From contig NZ_QXGS01000023.1 of NCBI RefSeq assembly GCF_003604215.1, forward strand, positions 1 through 46,605: 46,605 nt of DNA, in the 5' to 3' direction. Positions 7,925 through 15,916 of the stretch are shown piece after piece. The notes beneath the pieces are model-generated. The model did no database searches, was not told where the DNA came from, and saw only the letters and a program-made list of their open reading frames with translations. This stretch comes from Teichococcus vastitatis (GTDB taxonomy: Bacteria; Pseudomonadota; Alphaproteobacteria; Acetobacterales; Acetobacteraceae). The translations under genes and the position numbers were made by a program. Each line of letters begins with the position of its first letter. Within the stretch, counting starts at the first letter, position 1.

Positions 7925-10105
7925 ATGGTCAGCTCGATCCTCACCAACAACGGCGCGATGACCGCGCTGCAGTCGCTCAAGTCGACGCAGAAGAGCCTGC
8001 TCGAGACGCAGAACCGCATCTCCACCGGCCTCAAGGTCTCCACGGCGAAGGACAATGCCGCGACCTGGGCCGTCGCCACCTCGATGCGCAGCGACATCGC
8101 CAACTACAAGCAGGTCAGTGAGAACCTGTCCGTCTCTGCCAGCATCATGAGCACGGCCGCCAATGGCGCCGAGCAGATCGCCAGCCTGGTCTCTGACATC
8201 CGCATCCAGGTGACCTCGGTGCAGGACGGTGTGAAGGACGCCAAGACCGTCCAGGCGAACATCGACCAGCTGATCGCCCAGATCGACGGCATCGTCGGCT
8301 CTTCCTCCTTCAAGGGCGTCAACCTGCTGGATGGCAGCACCGAGAAGACCGAGATCCTGGCCTCTGTGAACGCCAATGGCGGCGCACAGAAGGCGGCCTA
8401 CATCACGGCCGATGGCTACAAGCTGAGCACTGCCGATGACGGTATGCTGGCCGAGCTCAAGAAGGTCAGCGTCGAGAACCGTGACGCCGTCTACTCCTAC
8501 GCAGAACCGACCGGCGCTGTTGCCACCGGTGACCAGCTGTCCTTCACCTTCAAGGCGGGCGGCGAAACCAAGAAGGCGACCTTTAGCGCCGCCGCTGGTG
8601 CGACTGCGGCCGACATGATGAAGGGCCTGAAGGACGCCATCAACACCGCAGCCGGTGACCAGATCGCCAAGATTGATGTTAACGGCGCCCTGGTGGTCAA
8701 TTCCACCCTGTCCGACAGCAACATCACCTTTGACGGCGAGACGGCGCTGGCCAAGTCTGTTGGCGGCAGCAGCATCGTCCTCGGTACGCCTGAGGATCTG
8801 AACCCGTCTAAGGCGAAGTTCTCCTACTCGCCGGTTCTGAATGACGAACTGGACCCGGCCGGCGCGCAGACCTTTGAATTCAGCTTCAAGGTCGATGGCA
8901 CCGCCAAGGTTGCCAGCGTGACCACCGTGGCCGGTGACGACTTCGCGTCCATGCTCGGCAAGCTGCGTGATCAGATCAATTTGGAGGCCGGCACCGGCAA
9001 CGAAATCGCCTCGATCGACACCGTGAGCGGCAAGCTGGTTGTCGATGCGGCCAAGGCGGGCGGCAAGGTCGAGTTCGACGGCGAGAACGCGCTGAAGAGC
9101 GCGAAGCTGGAAGAAGCTGGCACGCTTGCCAATGGCGTGGCGAAGGTCTCCTTTAACGACAGCACCACCGGCCTCAACGACGCGCAGGATAGCCTGACGT
9201 TCGACTTTGCCTTCAACGGCGTGGCGAAGCACGTTACGGCCTATTACGACACCGATCTGCCGACGACGATGGCGAAGCTCGCCGAAGAGATCAACGACTC
9301 CGTTGGCTCTTCGGTCGCCTATATCGACAATGCCGGCAAGATGGTCATCGACCGGAATGCTGCCAAGGGCACGATGACCTTCGCCAATGACGCCTTCAAG
9401 GCGCATGACGGCGGCGGCGCGGCCAGCCCGATTACGGCCGTGCCGGTTGCGGTGACTGAGGCGGACAAGGCCGTGGTCTATGCACTGCCGTCCGACTCGA
9501 CCCGCCTGACCAAGTTGTCGCTTACTTTCACCGATCATGGCGGCACCTCTCGCACGGCGACTGTCACGGCCACTGCCGGCGAGAGCAACAAATCCGTGCT
9601 GCAGCGCATGGCGGACGAGATCAACGACCAGCAGGACACGACGGCCTATCCGGCTGGCCAGAACTTCGACATCGCGTTCGTCAACGAGAACGGCGATCTG
9701 GTGATCGACCGGTTCCGCGACACCGCGGCGGCTACTCCCGTGACGACCTTCGCGGCCAGCGACCTGAAGGTGACCAGCACCGTCAACTACGGCGACAACA
9801 CCGAGCTTTCTGCCAACAGCGGTGACTATTCGGACCTGTTGGCCTCGCTGAAGAAGGTGGAGTCGAACGTGCTGGCGGCCGGCGCGGCCTTCGGTGCGGT
9901 GCAGACCCGCGTCGACATGCAGAAGGAGTTCATGGACAAGCTGGTCGACACCCTGACCAGCGGCGTCGGCGCCCTGGTGGATGCCGACATGTCCGAGGAA
10001 GCCGCCCGCCTGCAGGCCCTGCAGGTGCAGGAGCAGCTCGGCACTCAGGCGCTCTCCATCGCCAACCAGGCGCCGCAGAGCATCCTGTCGCTGTTCCGCG
10101 GCTGA
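7925..10105 (+). CDS. fliC: Giant flagellin with four internal repeat modules
   Basis: Filament subunit of 726 residues, far above the usual 280-500. Residues 1-140 form the conserved N-terminal flagellin domain (SILTNNGAMTALQSL, RISTGLKVSTAKDNAA) and about 640-726 the C-terminal one, ending in the typical LSLFRG. Between them are four tandem modules, roughly 204-270, 316-387, 423-490 and 530-615, each with a strand ending in F, a helix of the type MxxLxxxIN, a strand (G-x-L-V-V/I-D/N), and a closing F-D/N-G/D. They resemble the flagellin hook IN motif and would project from the filament surface. The ATG at 7925 is chosen because the flagellin sequence starts there; the open frame extends to a TTG at 7865. 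No decamer motif lies upstream. Composition is GC-richer than the basal-body genes. Confidence 0.95.
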   Translation: MVSSILTNNGAMTALQSLKSTQKSLLETQNRISTGLKVSTAKDNAATWAVATSMRSDIANYKQVSENLSVSASIMSTAANGAEQIASLVSDIRIQVTSVQDGVKDAKTVQANIDQLIAQIDGIVGSSSFKGVNLLDGSTEKTEILASVNANGGAQKAAYITADGYKLSTADDGMLAELKKVSVENRDAVYSYAEPTGAVATGDQLSFTFKAGGETKKATFSAAAGATAADMMKGLKDAINTAAGDQIAKIDVNGALVVNSTLSDSNITFDGETALAKSVGGSSIVLGTPEDLNPSKAKFSYSPVLNDELDPAGAQTFEFSFKVDGTAKVASVTTVAGDDFASMLGKLRDQINLEAGTGNEIASIDTVSGKLVVDAAKAGGKVEFDGENALKSAKLEEAGTLANGVAKVSFNDSTTGLNDAQDSLTFDFAFNGVAKHVTAYYDTDLPTTMAKLAEEINDSVGSSVAYIDNAGKMVIDRNAAKGTMTFANDAFKAHDGGGAASPITAVPVAVTEADKAVVYALPSDSTRLTKLSLTFTDHGGTSRTATVTATAGESNKSVLQRMADEINDQQDTTAYPAGQNFDIAFVNENGDLVIDRFRDTAAATPVTTFAASDLKVTSTVNYGDNTELSANSGDYSDLLASLKKVESNVLAAGAAFGAVQTRVDMQKEFMDKLVDTLTSGVGALVDADMSEEAARLQALQVQEQLGTQALSIANQAPQSILSLFRG

Positions 10106-10119
10106 TCCCGATCGCGGCC

Positions 10120-10137
10120 GGGGCGGAGATCCGCCCC
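10120..10137 (+). terminator. Hairpin between flagellin and flaF
   Basis: GGGGCGG and CCGCCCC pair around AGAT, 14 bases after the flagellin stop, with no T run. It may end part of the transcripts or protect the flagellin mRNA, giving more flagellin than FlaF. Confidence 0.55.
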
Positions 10138-10212
10138 GACCGCAACCCGGCCTGACCGGCGGCGCCCCCTGCGCCGCCGGCCCCGGCCGCCGCGCGCCCC
10201 AGGAAGAATCCG

Positions 10213-10647
10213 ATGCAGAACGCCGCCGCCCTGTCCGACAGCGCCGCCCTGGCGCCCCTGAAACGCCCGCGAGGCGCCGCCGCCGCCTATGGCTCAGTGA
10301 TCCGCGGCACCGAAGATCCGCGCGACATCGAATATCGCGTGCTCGCTCGCGCCGCCGCCCTGTTGGACAGCGCCCTGCTGGATAGTGCCGGCCCTGCCGC
10401 CCTGCCCATCGCCATTCACGAAAACCGTCTGGTTTGGATCGCCTTCGCCGCTGACCTCGCGGATCACAACAACCATTTCGGCGACGAGCTGAAGGGACGC
10501 CTCCTCTCCCTGGCCCGCTGGGTCTTTGCCGAGAGCGATCGTGTCCTACGTGACGGCCGCAGCCCGCAGGCGCTGGCCGATGTCAACCGCGCCGTCATGG
10601 CCGGGCTGCGGTCTGGCCTTCCTCCTGCCGCCACAGGGCTGAGCTGA
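10213..10647 (+). CDS. flaF: Flagellar biosynthesis regulator FlaF
   Basis: 144 residues. The FlaF core is seen in residues 20-125: AAAAYGSVIRGTEDPRDIEYRVLARAAALL, NRLVWIAFAADLADHNNHFGDELKGRLLSLARWVF and a final helix. In alphaproteobacteria FlaF promotes flagellin translation and secretion and works opposite to FlbT. AGGAAG sits seven bases before the ATG. It lies directly after flagellin and its stop overlaps the flbT start, the arrangement expected. The Ala-rich N-terminus is slightly longer than usual. Confidence 0.9.
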   Translation: MQNAAALSDSAALAPLKRPRGAAAAYGSVIRGTEDPRDIEYRVLARAAALLDSALLDSAGPAALPIAIHENRLVWIAFAADLADHNNHFGDELKGRLLSLARWVFAESDRVLRDGRSPQALADVNRAVMAGLRSGLPPAATGLS

Positions 10648-11123
10648 TGTCACTGATCCTGAAGCTCGCCCCGGGCGAGCGCCTCTTCATCAACGGCGCC
10701 GTGGTCACCAATGGTGACCGCCGCGCCTATCTGATGGTGGAAACCAAGGCGCAGATCGTCCGCGAGAAGGACGTGCTGCAGCTGGAGGACGCCTCCACCC
10801 CGGTCCGCCGCGCCTATTTCGCCGCGCAGAACGTATTGCTGAATGCGCAGCCCGCGCTCGGCAGCACCGAAGCATTCGAGACGCAGATGGGCATATTGCG
10901 TGCCGTTTTCCGCAAGTCGGAGCACATCGACCTGTTGGACGAGGCAGAGCGCCAGATGGAGCAGGGCAACACCTACCGCGCCCTGGCCGCGCTGCGCGAG
11001 CTGGTGCTCTACGAGTCCGCCCTGCTGAACCTGGAGCCGCCGCAGCGCTTCCGTCGTGAGGCGCCGTCCCGCATGCCGCCGACGTCCCCACTGCGGCCGC
11101 AGGTCTTGCAAGCCGCCGAATAA
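10647..11123 (+). CDS. flbT: Flagellin mRNA repressor FlbT
   Basis: 158 residues, full length. Pattern: LILKLAPGERLFINGAVVTNGDRRAYLMVETKAQIVREKDVL, then FAAQNVLLNA and a helical C-terminal part. FlbT binds the 5' untranslated flagellin mRNA and lowers its stability until the hook is complete. The start shares bases with the flaF stop (TGATG). The long untranslated leader of the flagellin gene in this window is a candidate target. Confidence 0.92.
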   Translation: MSLILKLAPGERLFINGAVVTNGDRRAYLMVETKAQIVREKDVLQLEDASTPVRRAYFAAQNVLLNAQPALGSTEAFETQMGILRAVFRKSEHIDLLDEAERQMEQGNTYRALAALRELVLYESALLNLEPPQRFRREAPSRMPPTSPLRPQVLQAAE

Positions 11124-11185
11124 CCAACTTTTCCCAGGACGGGAGGCAACTTCACCGCCAGACGCAGAAGACAAGGAACTTCGCT

Positions 11186-11485
11186 ATGATCGAGCCTACC
11201 CAAGCCATCCAGAAACCCGCCGTGTCGCAGGATCCGCTGCTGCGCCAAGAGCGCGGGGCACGCAACGACATGCCGGCGCCTGCCGCAGGTGAGGTGCAGA
11301 TGGCTGAACGTGAAAAGCGGGTGACCGCTGCCGCGCCGACGATCGATGTGCGGCTCGATGGCGAAACCATGCGGCTCTATTCCGAGCTGCGCGATCCCGA
11401 GACCAACCGGGTGCTGATGCGCCTCCCGGCCGGCTATCACCCAGAGGACGATGTGCCGAAGAACGGCGTGTCCACTACTGCATGA
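11186..11485 (+). CDS. FlaG-like small flagellar protein
   Basis: 99 residues, with a disordered first half and a beta-rich end: TIDVRLDGETMRLYSELRDPETNRVLMRLPAGYHPED. The D-P-E-T-N-x-V-x-x-x-L-P core recalls FlaG (which reads D-x-x-T-G-E-V-I-R-Q-I-P), a protein affecting filament length. AAGGAA precedes the ATG. The last four bases (ATGA) start the next gene, so the two are coupled. Call is by motif and position; other small flagellar proteins cannot be excluded. Confidence 0.5.
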   Translation: MIEPTQAIQKPAVSQDPLLRQERGARNDMPAPAAGEVQMAEREKRVTAAAPTIDVRLDGETMRLYSELRDPETNRVLMRLPAGYHPEDDVPKNGVSTTA

Positions 11486-12951
11486 GCGTCGCCGCCGTCC
11501 TCACCGGGGTGCCGACCGGACTTGCCGGGTGGAAGATCCTGCAAGGTAAGTCCCCCGGCGACTTCAAGGCTTTCAGCAAGGACCCTGCCTTGCAGAAGGA
11601 CCTCGCTTACCTGCGCGACAAGCTGCCCACCAAGCTGACGTCGAAATCCCTGCTCGATGACCGCCGCCTGCAGGAGATGGTGTTGCGCGCCTACGGGCTG
11701 GACGCCCAGATCGGCTTCAACGGGCTGATGCGTAAGGTGCTGGACAGCGATCCGGCGGACAGCACCTCGGCGGCCGGCCGCATGACCGACAGCCGCTTCC
11801 GCCAGCTCGCCGCCGACCTGAACTACGGCGGCAAGAGCGTGGCCGCGGTGCCGGCCGTGCCGTCCAAGGGCACCCTGCAGGTGGATTGGGCCGCGGGCGG
11901 CGTCGGCTTCAGCGGCTTCTCCGGCAGCTTCGCCACGGTGCAGGTGAAAGAGGTGCCGCTCGATGGTGCCGACACCCGCCAGAAGCTGGCCGAGAAGCTG
12001 CAGGCCGCCTTCCGCAAGGCCGATGGCGGCCGCGCCGACATCAGCGTCACCGCCTTCGGCCTAGAACTGGTGTTCTCCGACGCCAAGGGGCGCGGCGCCA
12101 GCAGCTTCAAGTTCACCCCCGCCGTCGGCAGCGCGGCCACCGTCACCGCGGGCACCAGCACCACCCAGCCCGTCAGCCAGACCATGGTGCTGGAGAAGCT
12201 GAGCAGCAGCCAGAACCTCGGCAGCTTCACCGGCACCTTCGGCACCGTCGCGGTGTCCGGCGTGTCGCTCAAGGGGCTGGGCACCGCCGCGGATGTCGCC
12301 GCCGCCCTGCAGGCGGCGTTCCGCAAGGCGGATGGCGACCGCGCCGACATCAGCGTCAAGGCCGATGGCCAGACCCTGACCTTCACCGACGCGCGCAACC
12401 GCAGCAACGCGCAGTTCAACTTCGCCGGACAGGCCACCGCCAAGCTGCTCACCAACACCAACGGCACCGCCGGAACGGCGGCGACCGGCGGCCCCAAGGT
12501 GGCCAGCAGCACCGTGGTGGACGCCATCGTGCAGAAATACACCCAGGCGCGCTTCGAGGAATCGCTTGGCGAAACCTCGGAAACCCTGCGCCGGGCGGTG
12601 TACGCCAAGCGCACCCTGCCGCAGACCACCAGCTGGTACAGCGTCATCGCCGACCGCAACCTGGCCGAGGTGGTGCAGACCGTGCTGGGCCTGCCCAGTA
12701 GCTTTGGGAGCCTGGATGTCGACCAGCAAAAGGCGGCGCTATCCAAGCGGATGGACATTGCCGACTTCAAGGACAGCACCAAGCTGTCCAAGCTGCTGGA
12801 ACGTTACGTCGCGCAAACCAGCATCAGCGAGGCCAAGGCGCTGGCCAGCAGCAATGGTGTGGTCAGCCTAGTGCAGCCGGTGTCCTGGGGCAGTGACAGT
12901 TTCTCCGGGGCCAGCTCCGCGGCGTTGTTCGCGATTCTGGCGGCCCGCTGA
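11482..12951 (+). CDS. DUF1217 flagellar-cluster protein with two inserted repeat modules
   Basis: 489 residues. The N-terminal (about 10-115) and C-terminal (about 345-470) parts match DUF1217, a family found in alphaproteobacterial flagellar clusters: FSKDPALQKDLAYLRDKL, LTSKSLLDDRRLQEMVLRAYGLD, MRKVLDSDP, MTDSRFRQLAADLNYGG; later YTQARFEESLGETSETLRRAVYAKR. Between them are two related modules, about 145-215 and 245-315, each with LQAAFRKADG-x-RADISV and a strand pair, similar in pattern to the modules in the flagellin. Function unknown; a secreted filament- or hook-associated protein is plausible. High GC, like the flagellin block. Confidence 0.8.
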   Translation: MSVAAVLTGVPTGLAGWKILQGKSPGDFKAFSKDPALQKDLAYLRDKLPTKLTSKSLLDDRRLQEMVLRAYGLDAQIGFNGLMRKVLDSDPADSTSAAGRMTDSRFRQLAADLNYGGKSVAAVPAVPSKGTLQVDWAAGGVGFSGFSGSFATVQVKEVPLDGADTRQKLAEKLQAAFRKADGGRADISVTAFGLELVFSDAKGRGASSFKFTPAVGSAATVTAGTSTTQPVSQTMVLEKLSSSQNLGSFTGTFGTVAVSGVSLKGLGTAADVAAALQAAFRKADGDRADISVKADGQTLTFTDARNRSNAQFNFAGQATAKLLTNTNGTAGTAATGGPKVASSTVVDAIVQKYTQARFEESLGETSETLRRAVYAKRTLPQTTSWYSVIADRNLAEVVQTVLGLPSSFGSLDVDQQKAALSKRMDIADFKDSTKLSKLLERYVAQTSISEAKALASSNGVVSLVQPVSWGSDSFSGASSAALFAILAAR

Positions 12952-12987
12952 GCAAGGCAGGCCGCGGCTGCGGCCTGCTTCCCGGCG

Positions 12988-14331
12988 TCACCGGGCTGGC
13001 AGCAGATCGGCCAGCCGGGCGAAGCTATCGGCGGCGGCGCTGCGCTCGTCGACATCCTGGTTGAGGAAGGCGTCCAGTCCGGGATGGTGCTGAATGGCGG
13101 CATCCACCTCCGGGTCACTGCCATTGCGATAGGCGCCGAGGCGAATCATCTCCGCCATGTCGGCATAGGTAGCAAGGCAGCGCTTGGCGGTCGCGAGCAG
13201 CGCATTCTGCTCCGCGTCGTGGCAGCGCGGCAGAGCACGGCTGACCGAGCGCAGCACATCGATGGCTGGCCAGCGGCCGCGCTCGCCGATGCGACGATCC
13301 AGCACCAGATGGCCATCAAGGATGCCGCGTACCGCATCAGCGATTGGCTCATCATGATCGTCGCCATCCACCAACACCGTGAAGATTGCGGTGATATCGC
13401 CCTCGCCCTCGACACCTGGCCCGGCACGTTCCAGCAGCGCCGGCAACTCGGTAAACACCGAAGGGGTGTAGGAACGGGCCGTGGCCGGCTCGCCGGCGGC
13501 CAGGCCGATCTCACGCTGCGCATGCGCCAGACGCGTCACTGAATCCAGGAGAAGGAAGACCTGCTTGCCTTCAGAGCGGAAATACTCGGCCACCGCCAAT
13601 GTCGCCTGTGCCGCACGGCGCCGTGCCAGGGCAGGTTCATCAGACGTTGCGACCACCACCACGGTACGCCGGCGCCCTTCCTCGCCCAGGGTATGATCCA
13701 GAAATTCCTTCACTTCACGCCCTCGCTCGCCGATCAGGCCAACAACAATGACATCTGCTTCAACGCCGCGGGCCAACATGCCCATCAGGGTCGATTTACC
13801 GACACCAGAAGCGGCGAAGATGCCGAGGCGCTGACCGCGGCAGATGGGGGTGAAGACATCAATGGCGCGCACCCCGGTTTCCAGCTTGCCCCCTACTAGG
13901 CGTCGTCGCATGGCTGAGGGAGCTTTTTGGCGCAATGCTACGCCACGTGCCCCTTGGGGCAGCGGTCCGCGGTCATCCATAGGCTGACCGAGGCTATCAA
14001 TGACACGCCCCATCCATGCATCACTGGGGTAAAGTTCCAGTGGCTGCTCCAGCCAGATCCGGGCACCTGGCCCGAGGCCCTCTGTACTACCCTCTGGTAC
14101 AGCCACCGCGCGACCCGGCGTGAAGGCAACAAACTCTCCTTCGATGGCAGGGCCGCGTTCTCGCGTAATGCGTAGCCGGTCGCCGATAGTGAGGCCTCGC
14201 CCAAGGCCAGTTACTGACAAAGCGGCTCCCTGCACCCCTGCCAGGGTGCCGAAGCGCTGCCAGTGCGGCAGCCGCGAGAGCGACGTCACGGCATCTGCCA
14301 GGCAGGTGGAGGATAGCAAGCGGTCCATCAT
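12988..14331 (-). CDS. fliI: Flagellum-specific ATPase FliI
   Basis: 447 residues, full length. It is the ATPase of the flagellar type III export apparatus and forms a hexamer at the gate. Walker A is ASGVGKST at about 174-181, the GER loop is at 201-203, and Walker B is VFLLLDSVTR with D263; the substrate-binding C-terminal part is present. The start is ATG at 14331 (two ATGs in a row) with AGGAA eleven bases upstream. It is read away from flgB, so fliI is outside the main gate operon. The motif variant TGCGAAAAAG overlaps its start region. Confidence 0.95.
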   Translation of the reverse strand: MMDRLLSSTCLADAVTSLSRLPHWQRFGTLAGVQGAALSVTGLGRGLTIGDRLRITRERGPAIEGEFVAFTPGRAVAVPEGSTEGLGPGARIWLEQPLELYPSDAWMGRVIDSLGQPMDDRGPLPQGARGVALRQKAPSAMRRRLVGGKLETGVRAIDVFTPICRGQRLGIFAASGVGKSTLMGMLARGVEADVIVVGLIGERGREVKEFLDHTLGEEGRRRTVVVVATSDEPALARRRAAQATLAVAEYFRSEGKQVFLLLDSVTRLAHAQREIGLAAGEPATARSYTPSVFTELPALLERAGPGVEGEGDITAIFTVLVDGDDHDEPIADAVRGILDGHLVLDRRIGERGRWPAIDVLRSVSRALPRCHDAEQNALLATAKRCLATYADMAEMIRLGAYRNGSDPEVDAAIQHHPGLDAFLNQDVDERSAAADSFARLADLLPAR

Positions 14332-14340
14332 GCGAAAAAG
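14331..14340 (+). promoter_or_regulatory. TGCGAAAAAG motif variant in the fliI-flgB gap
   Basis: One mismatch (last base) from the decamer; it touches the fliI ATG on the other strand, much as the 1378 copy touches the protease ATG. Confidence 0.35.
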
Positions 14341-14405
14341 GTTCCTGGCACGGCGGCGGAGATCTTCATCCTAGATATTGTCATCGATGTTCCGAGGGAA
14401 TGCTA

Positions 14406-14415
14406 TGCGAAAAAT
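14406..14415 (+). promoter_or_regulatory. TGCGAAAAAT motif upstream of flgB
   Basis: One mismatch from the decamer; it ends 59 bases before the flgB ATG, almost the same distance as the bactofilin and 27544-gene copies (58 each). Confidence 0.5.
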
Positions 14416-14474
14416 CTCGACACAGAGGCTATGACACGGTATTGCTCCGGAACAGCGCAACGGGAGCACGCCCC

Positions 14475-14879
14475 ATGCTTGATGGCATTGATGTCTTCCG
14501 GATCAGCGGCGCTCGTATGCGCCAGCTGGCGGAACGGCAGAACGTGTTGTCGCAGAATATCGCTAATGCAGACACGCCGCATTACCGCGCCCGGGATGTG
14601 AAGCCCTTCAGCTTTGACAGCACATTGCTGCGTCAGCAGCCGGGCCTCGCTTCGCTGCGACTGGCTTCAACCCGCCCGGGTCATATCGGTCAGTCGATTG
14701 GCGCCGCCAACGTCATTACCGACCGTGCCAACTCCTATAGCGAGGACCCGGACGGCAACACCGTGAATTTGGAGGAGCAGATGGTGAAGCAGGCAGACGT
14801 GGCGAAAGCCTATGACCTGACCACCCTGGTCTACAAGCGTGGCACGGCGTTGCTGCGCAATGCAGTGGGTGGCCGCTAA
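14475..14879 (+). CDS. flgB: Flagellar proximal rod protein FlgB
   Basis: 134 residues. The rod-protein signature is at about 28-35 (NIANADTP) after a helical N-terminus (RMRQLAERQNVLSQ), and the C-terminal helix NLEEQMVKQADVAKAYDLTTLVYKRG is typical. FlgB is exported and forms the base of the rod in the periplasm. The ATG at 14475 is chosen over upstream starts because the family begins here and GGGAG stands eight bases upstream. It opens the operon flgB-flgC-fliE-fliQ-flhA-fliR-flhB-fliL. Confidence 0.95.
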   Translation: MLDGIDVFRISGARMRQLAERQNVLSQNIANADTPHYRARDVKPFSFDSTLLRQQPGLASLRLASTRPGHIGQSIGAANVITDRANSYSEDPDGNTVNLEEQMVKQADVAKAYDLTTLVYKRGTALLRNAVGGR

Positions 14880-15319
14880 TGCTTCGCATCCCACCCATCA
14901 GTGGCGCAGGGCCGCTCAGCCAAGCTATGGCGACGGCCGCTTCTGGCATGAGCACCCAGGCCACTCGCATGCGTGTGGCGACCGAGAACATCGCCAACGC
15001 GAACTCCACGGCTGCGACGCCAGGTGGTGATCCGTATCGCCGCAAGCTCGTCTCTTTTGGCCGGATGGTTGATCGTGGCACTGGCGCTGAGCTGGTGCGC
15101 ACTGACAATATTCGCCCTGACTCTCGCAGCTTCCGCACCCAGTTCGACCCCGCTCATCCGGCGGCTGATGAGCAGGGCTATGTCAAACTTCCGAATGTCG
15201 ATCCATTGATCGAGCAGGCTGACATGCGCGCCGCTGGACGCTCCTATGAGGCATCCATCGCGGTGATGCAGCAGGCGCGCGCGCTTTATGGCAAGACACT
15301 CGACATCTTGAGATCCTGA
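14879..15319 (+). CDS. flgC: Flagellar proximal rod protein FlgC
   Basis: 146 residues. The N-terminal rod motif is at 31-44 (MRVATENIANANST), followed by the proline-rich GDPYRRKLVSF, and the C-terminal helix DMRAAGRSYEASIAVMQQARALYGKTLDILR. It stacks on FlgB in the rod. Its ATG overlaps the flgB stop (TAATG). Confidence 0.95.
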   Translation: MLRIPPISGAGPLSQAMATAASGMSTQATRMRVATENIANANSTAATPGGDPYRRKLVSFGRMVDRGTGAELVRTDNIRPDSRSFRTQFDPAHPAADEQGYVKLPNVDPLIEQADMRAAGRSYEASIAVMQQARALYGKTLDILRS

Positions 15320-15324
15320 TCCAT

Positions 15325-15615
15325 ATGACCGCTCCACTTCCCGCGATCCAGCCTGTCTCTGCGGCGATGCGCGCCTATGGTGCTGCCGCTACTCCGGCCG
15401 CTGATTTTGGCGCCATGGTGGGCGATGCTGCCCGTGCTTCGCTCAACACGCTGCGCACTGCTGAAGTAACCGCAGCACGAGGTGTCGCCGGCACCGCCGA
15501 CGTGCAAGAGGTGGTGCAGGCTGCCGCCAATGCCGAGCTGACGGTGCAGACCATGACGCAGCTGCGTGACAAGGTGGTCAGCGCCTACATGGATGTGCTG
15601 CGCATGGCGGTTTAA
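15325..15615 (+). CDS. fliE: Hook-basal body complex protein FliE
   Basis: 96 residues, normal length. It joins the MS ring to the rod and is the first export substrate. C-terminal pattern: VQEVVQAAANAELTVQTMTQLRDKVVSAYMDVLRMAV, as in FliE, where the final helix ends in the rod-like M-x-V. It follows flgC after five bases. Confidence 0.92.
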   Translation: MTAPLPAIQPVSAAMRAYGAAATPAADFGAMVGDAARASLNTLRTAEVTAARGVAGTADVQEVVQAAANAELTVQTMTQLRDKVVSAYMDVLRMAV

Positions 15616-15649
15616 GCCGCCCCAATCAGCCACCGCCGGAGAATCCGCG

Positions 15650-15913
15650 ATGAATGAGGGAGATGTGGTGGAGGTGCTGCGCGGCGGCTTCTACGCCACC
15701 ATGATGGTGTCGGGGCCGCCTCTATTGGCTGCCCTGCTGGTTGGCCTTGCGGTCTCTGTCGTGCAAGCGTTGACACAGATCCAGGAGCAGACCCTCTCCT
15801 TTGTACCAAAGATTGTGGTGACGCTGCTGGTCTGCATGCTGTCCCTGCCCTTCGGCTTCTCCGCGCTACGCTCCTATACAGAGCAAATTGCACAACTCAT
15901 TGTGGGATTATAG
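15650..15913 (+). CDS. fliQ: Flagellar export gate protein FliQ
   Basis: 87 residues with two membrane helices (about 16-36 and 52-72) and the signature SVVQALTQIQEQTLSFVPKI between them. It is part of the FliPQR export channel in the inner membrane. The ATG at 15650 follows GGAGAATCC; FliP is not in this operon or window. Confidence 0.95.
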   Translation: MNEGDVVEVLRGGFYATMMVSGPPLLAALLVGLAVSVVQALTQIQEQTLSFVPKIVVTLLVCMLSLPFGFSALRSYTEQIAQLIVGL

Positions 15914-15916
15914 CGC

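Noticed and set aside
7910-9538. A 542-codon minus-strand ORF opposite the flagellin
   Set aside because: Antisense shadow of high GC3 coding sequence, with no ribosome site or family pattern.
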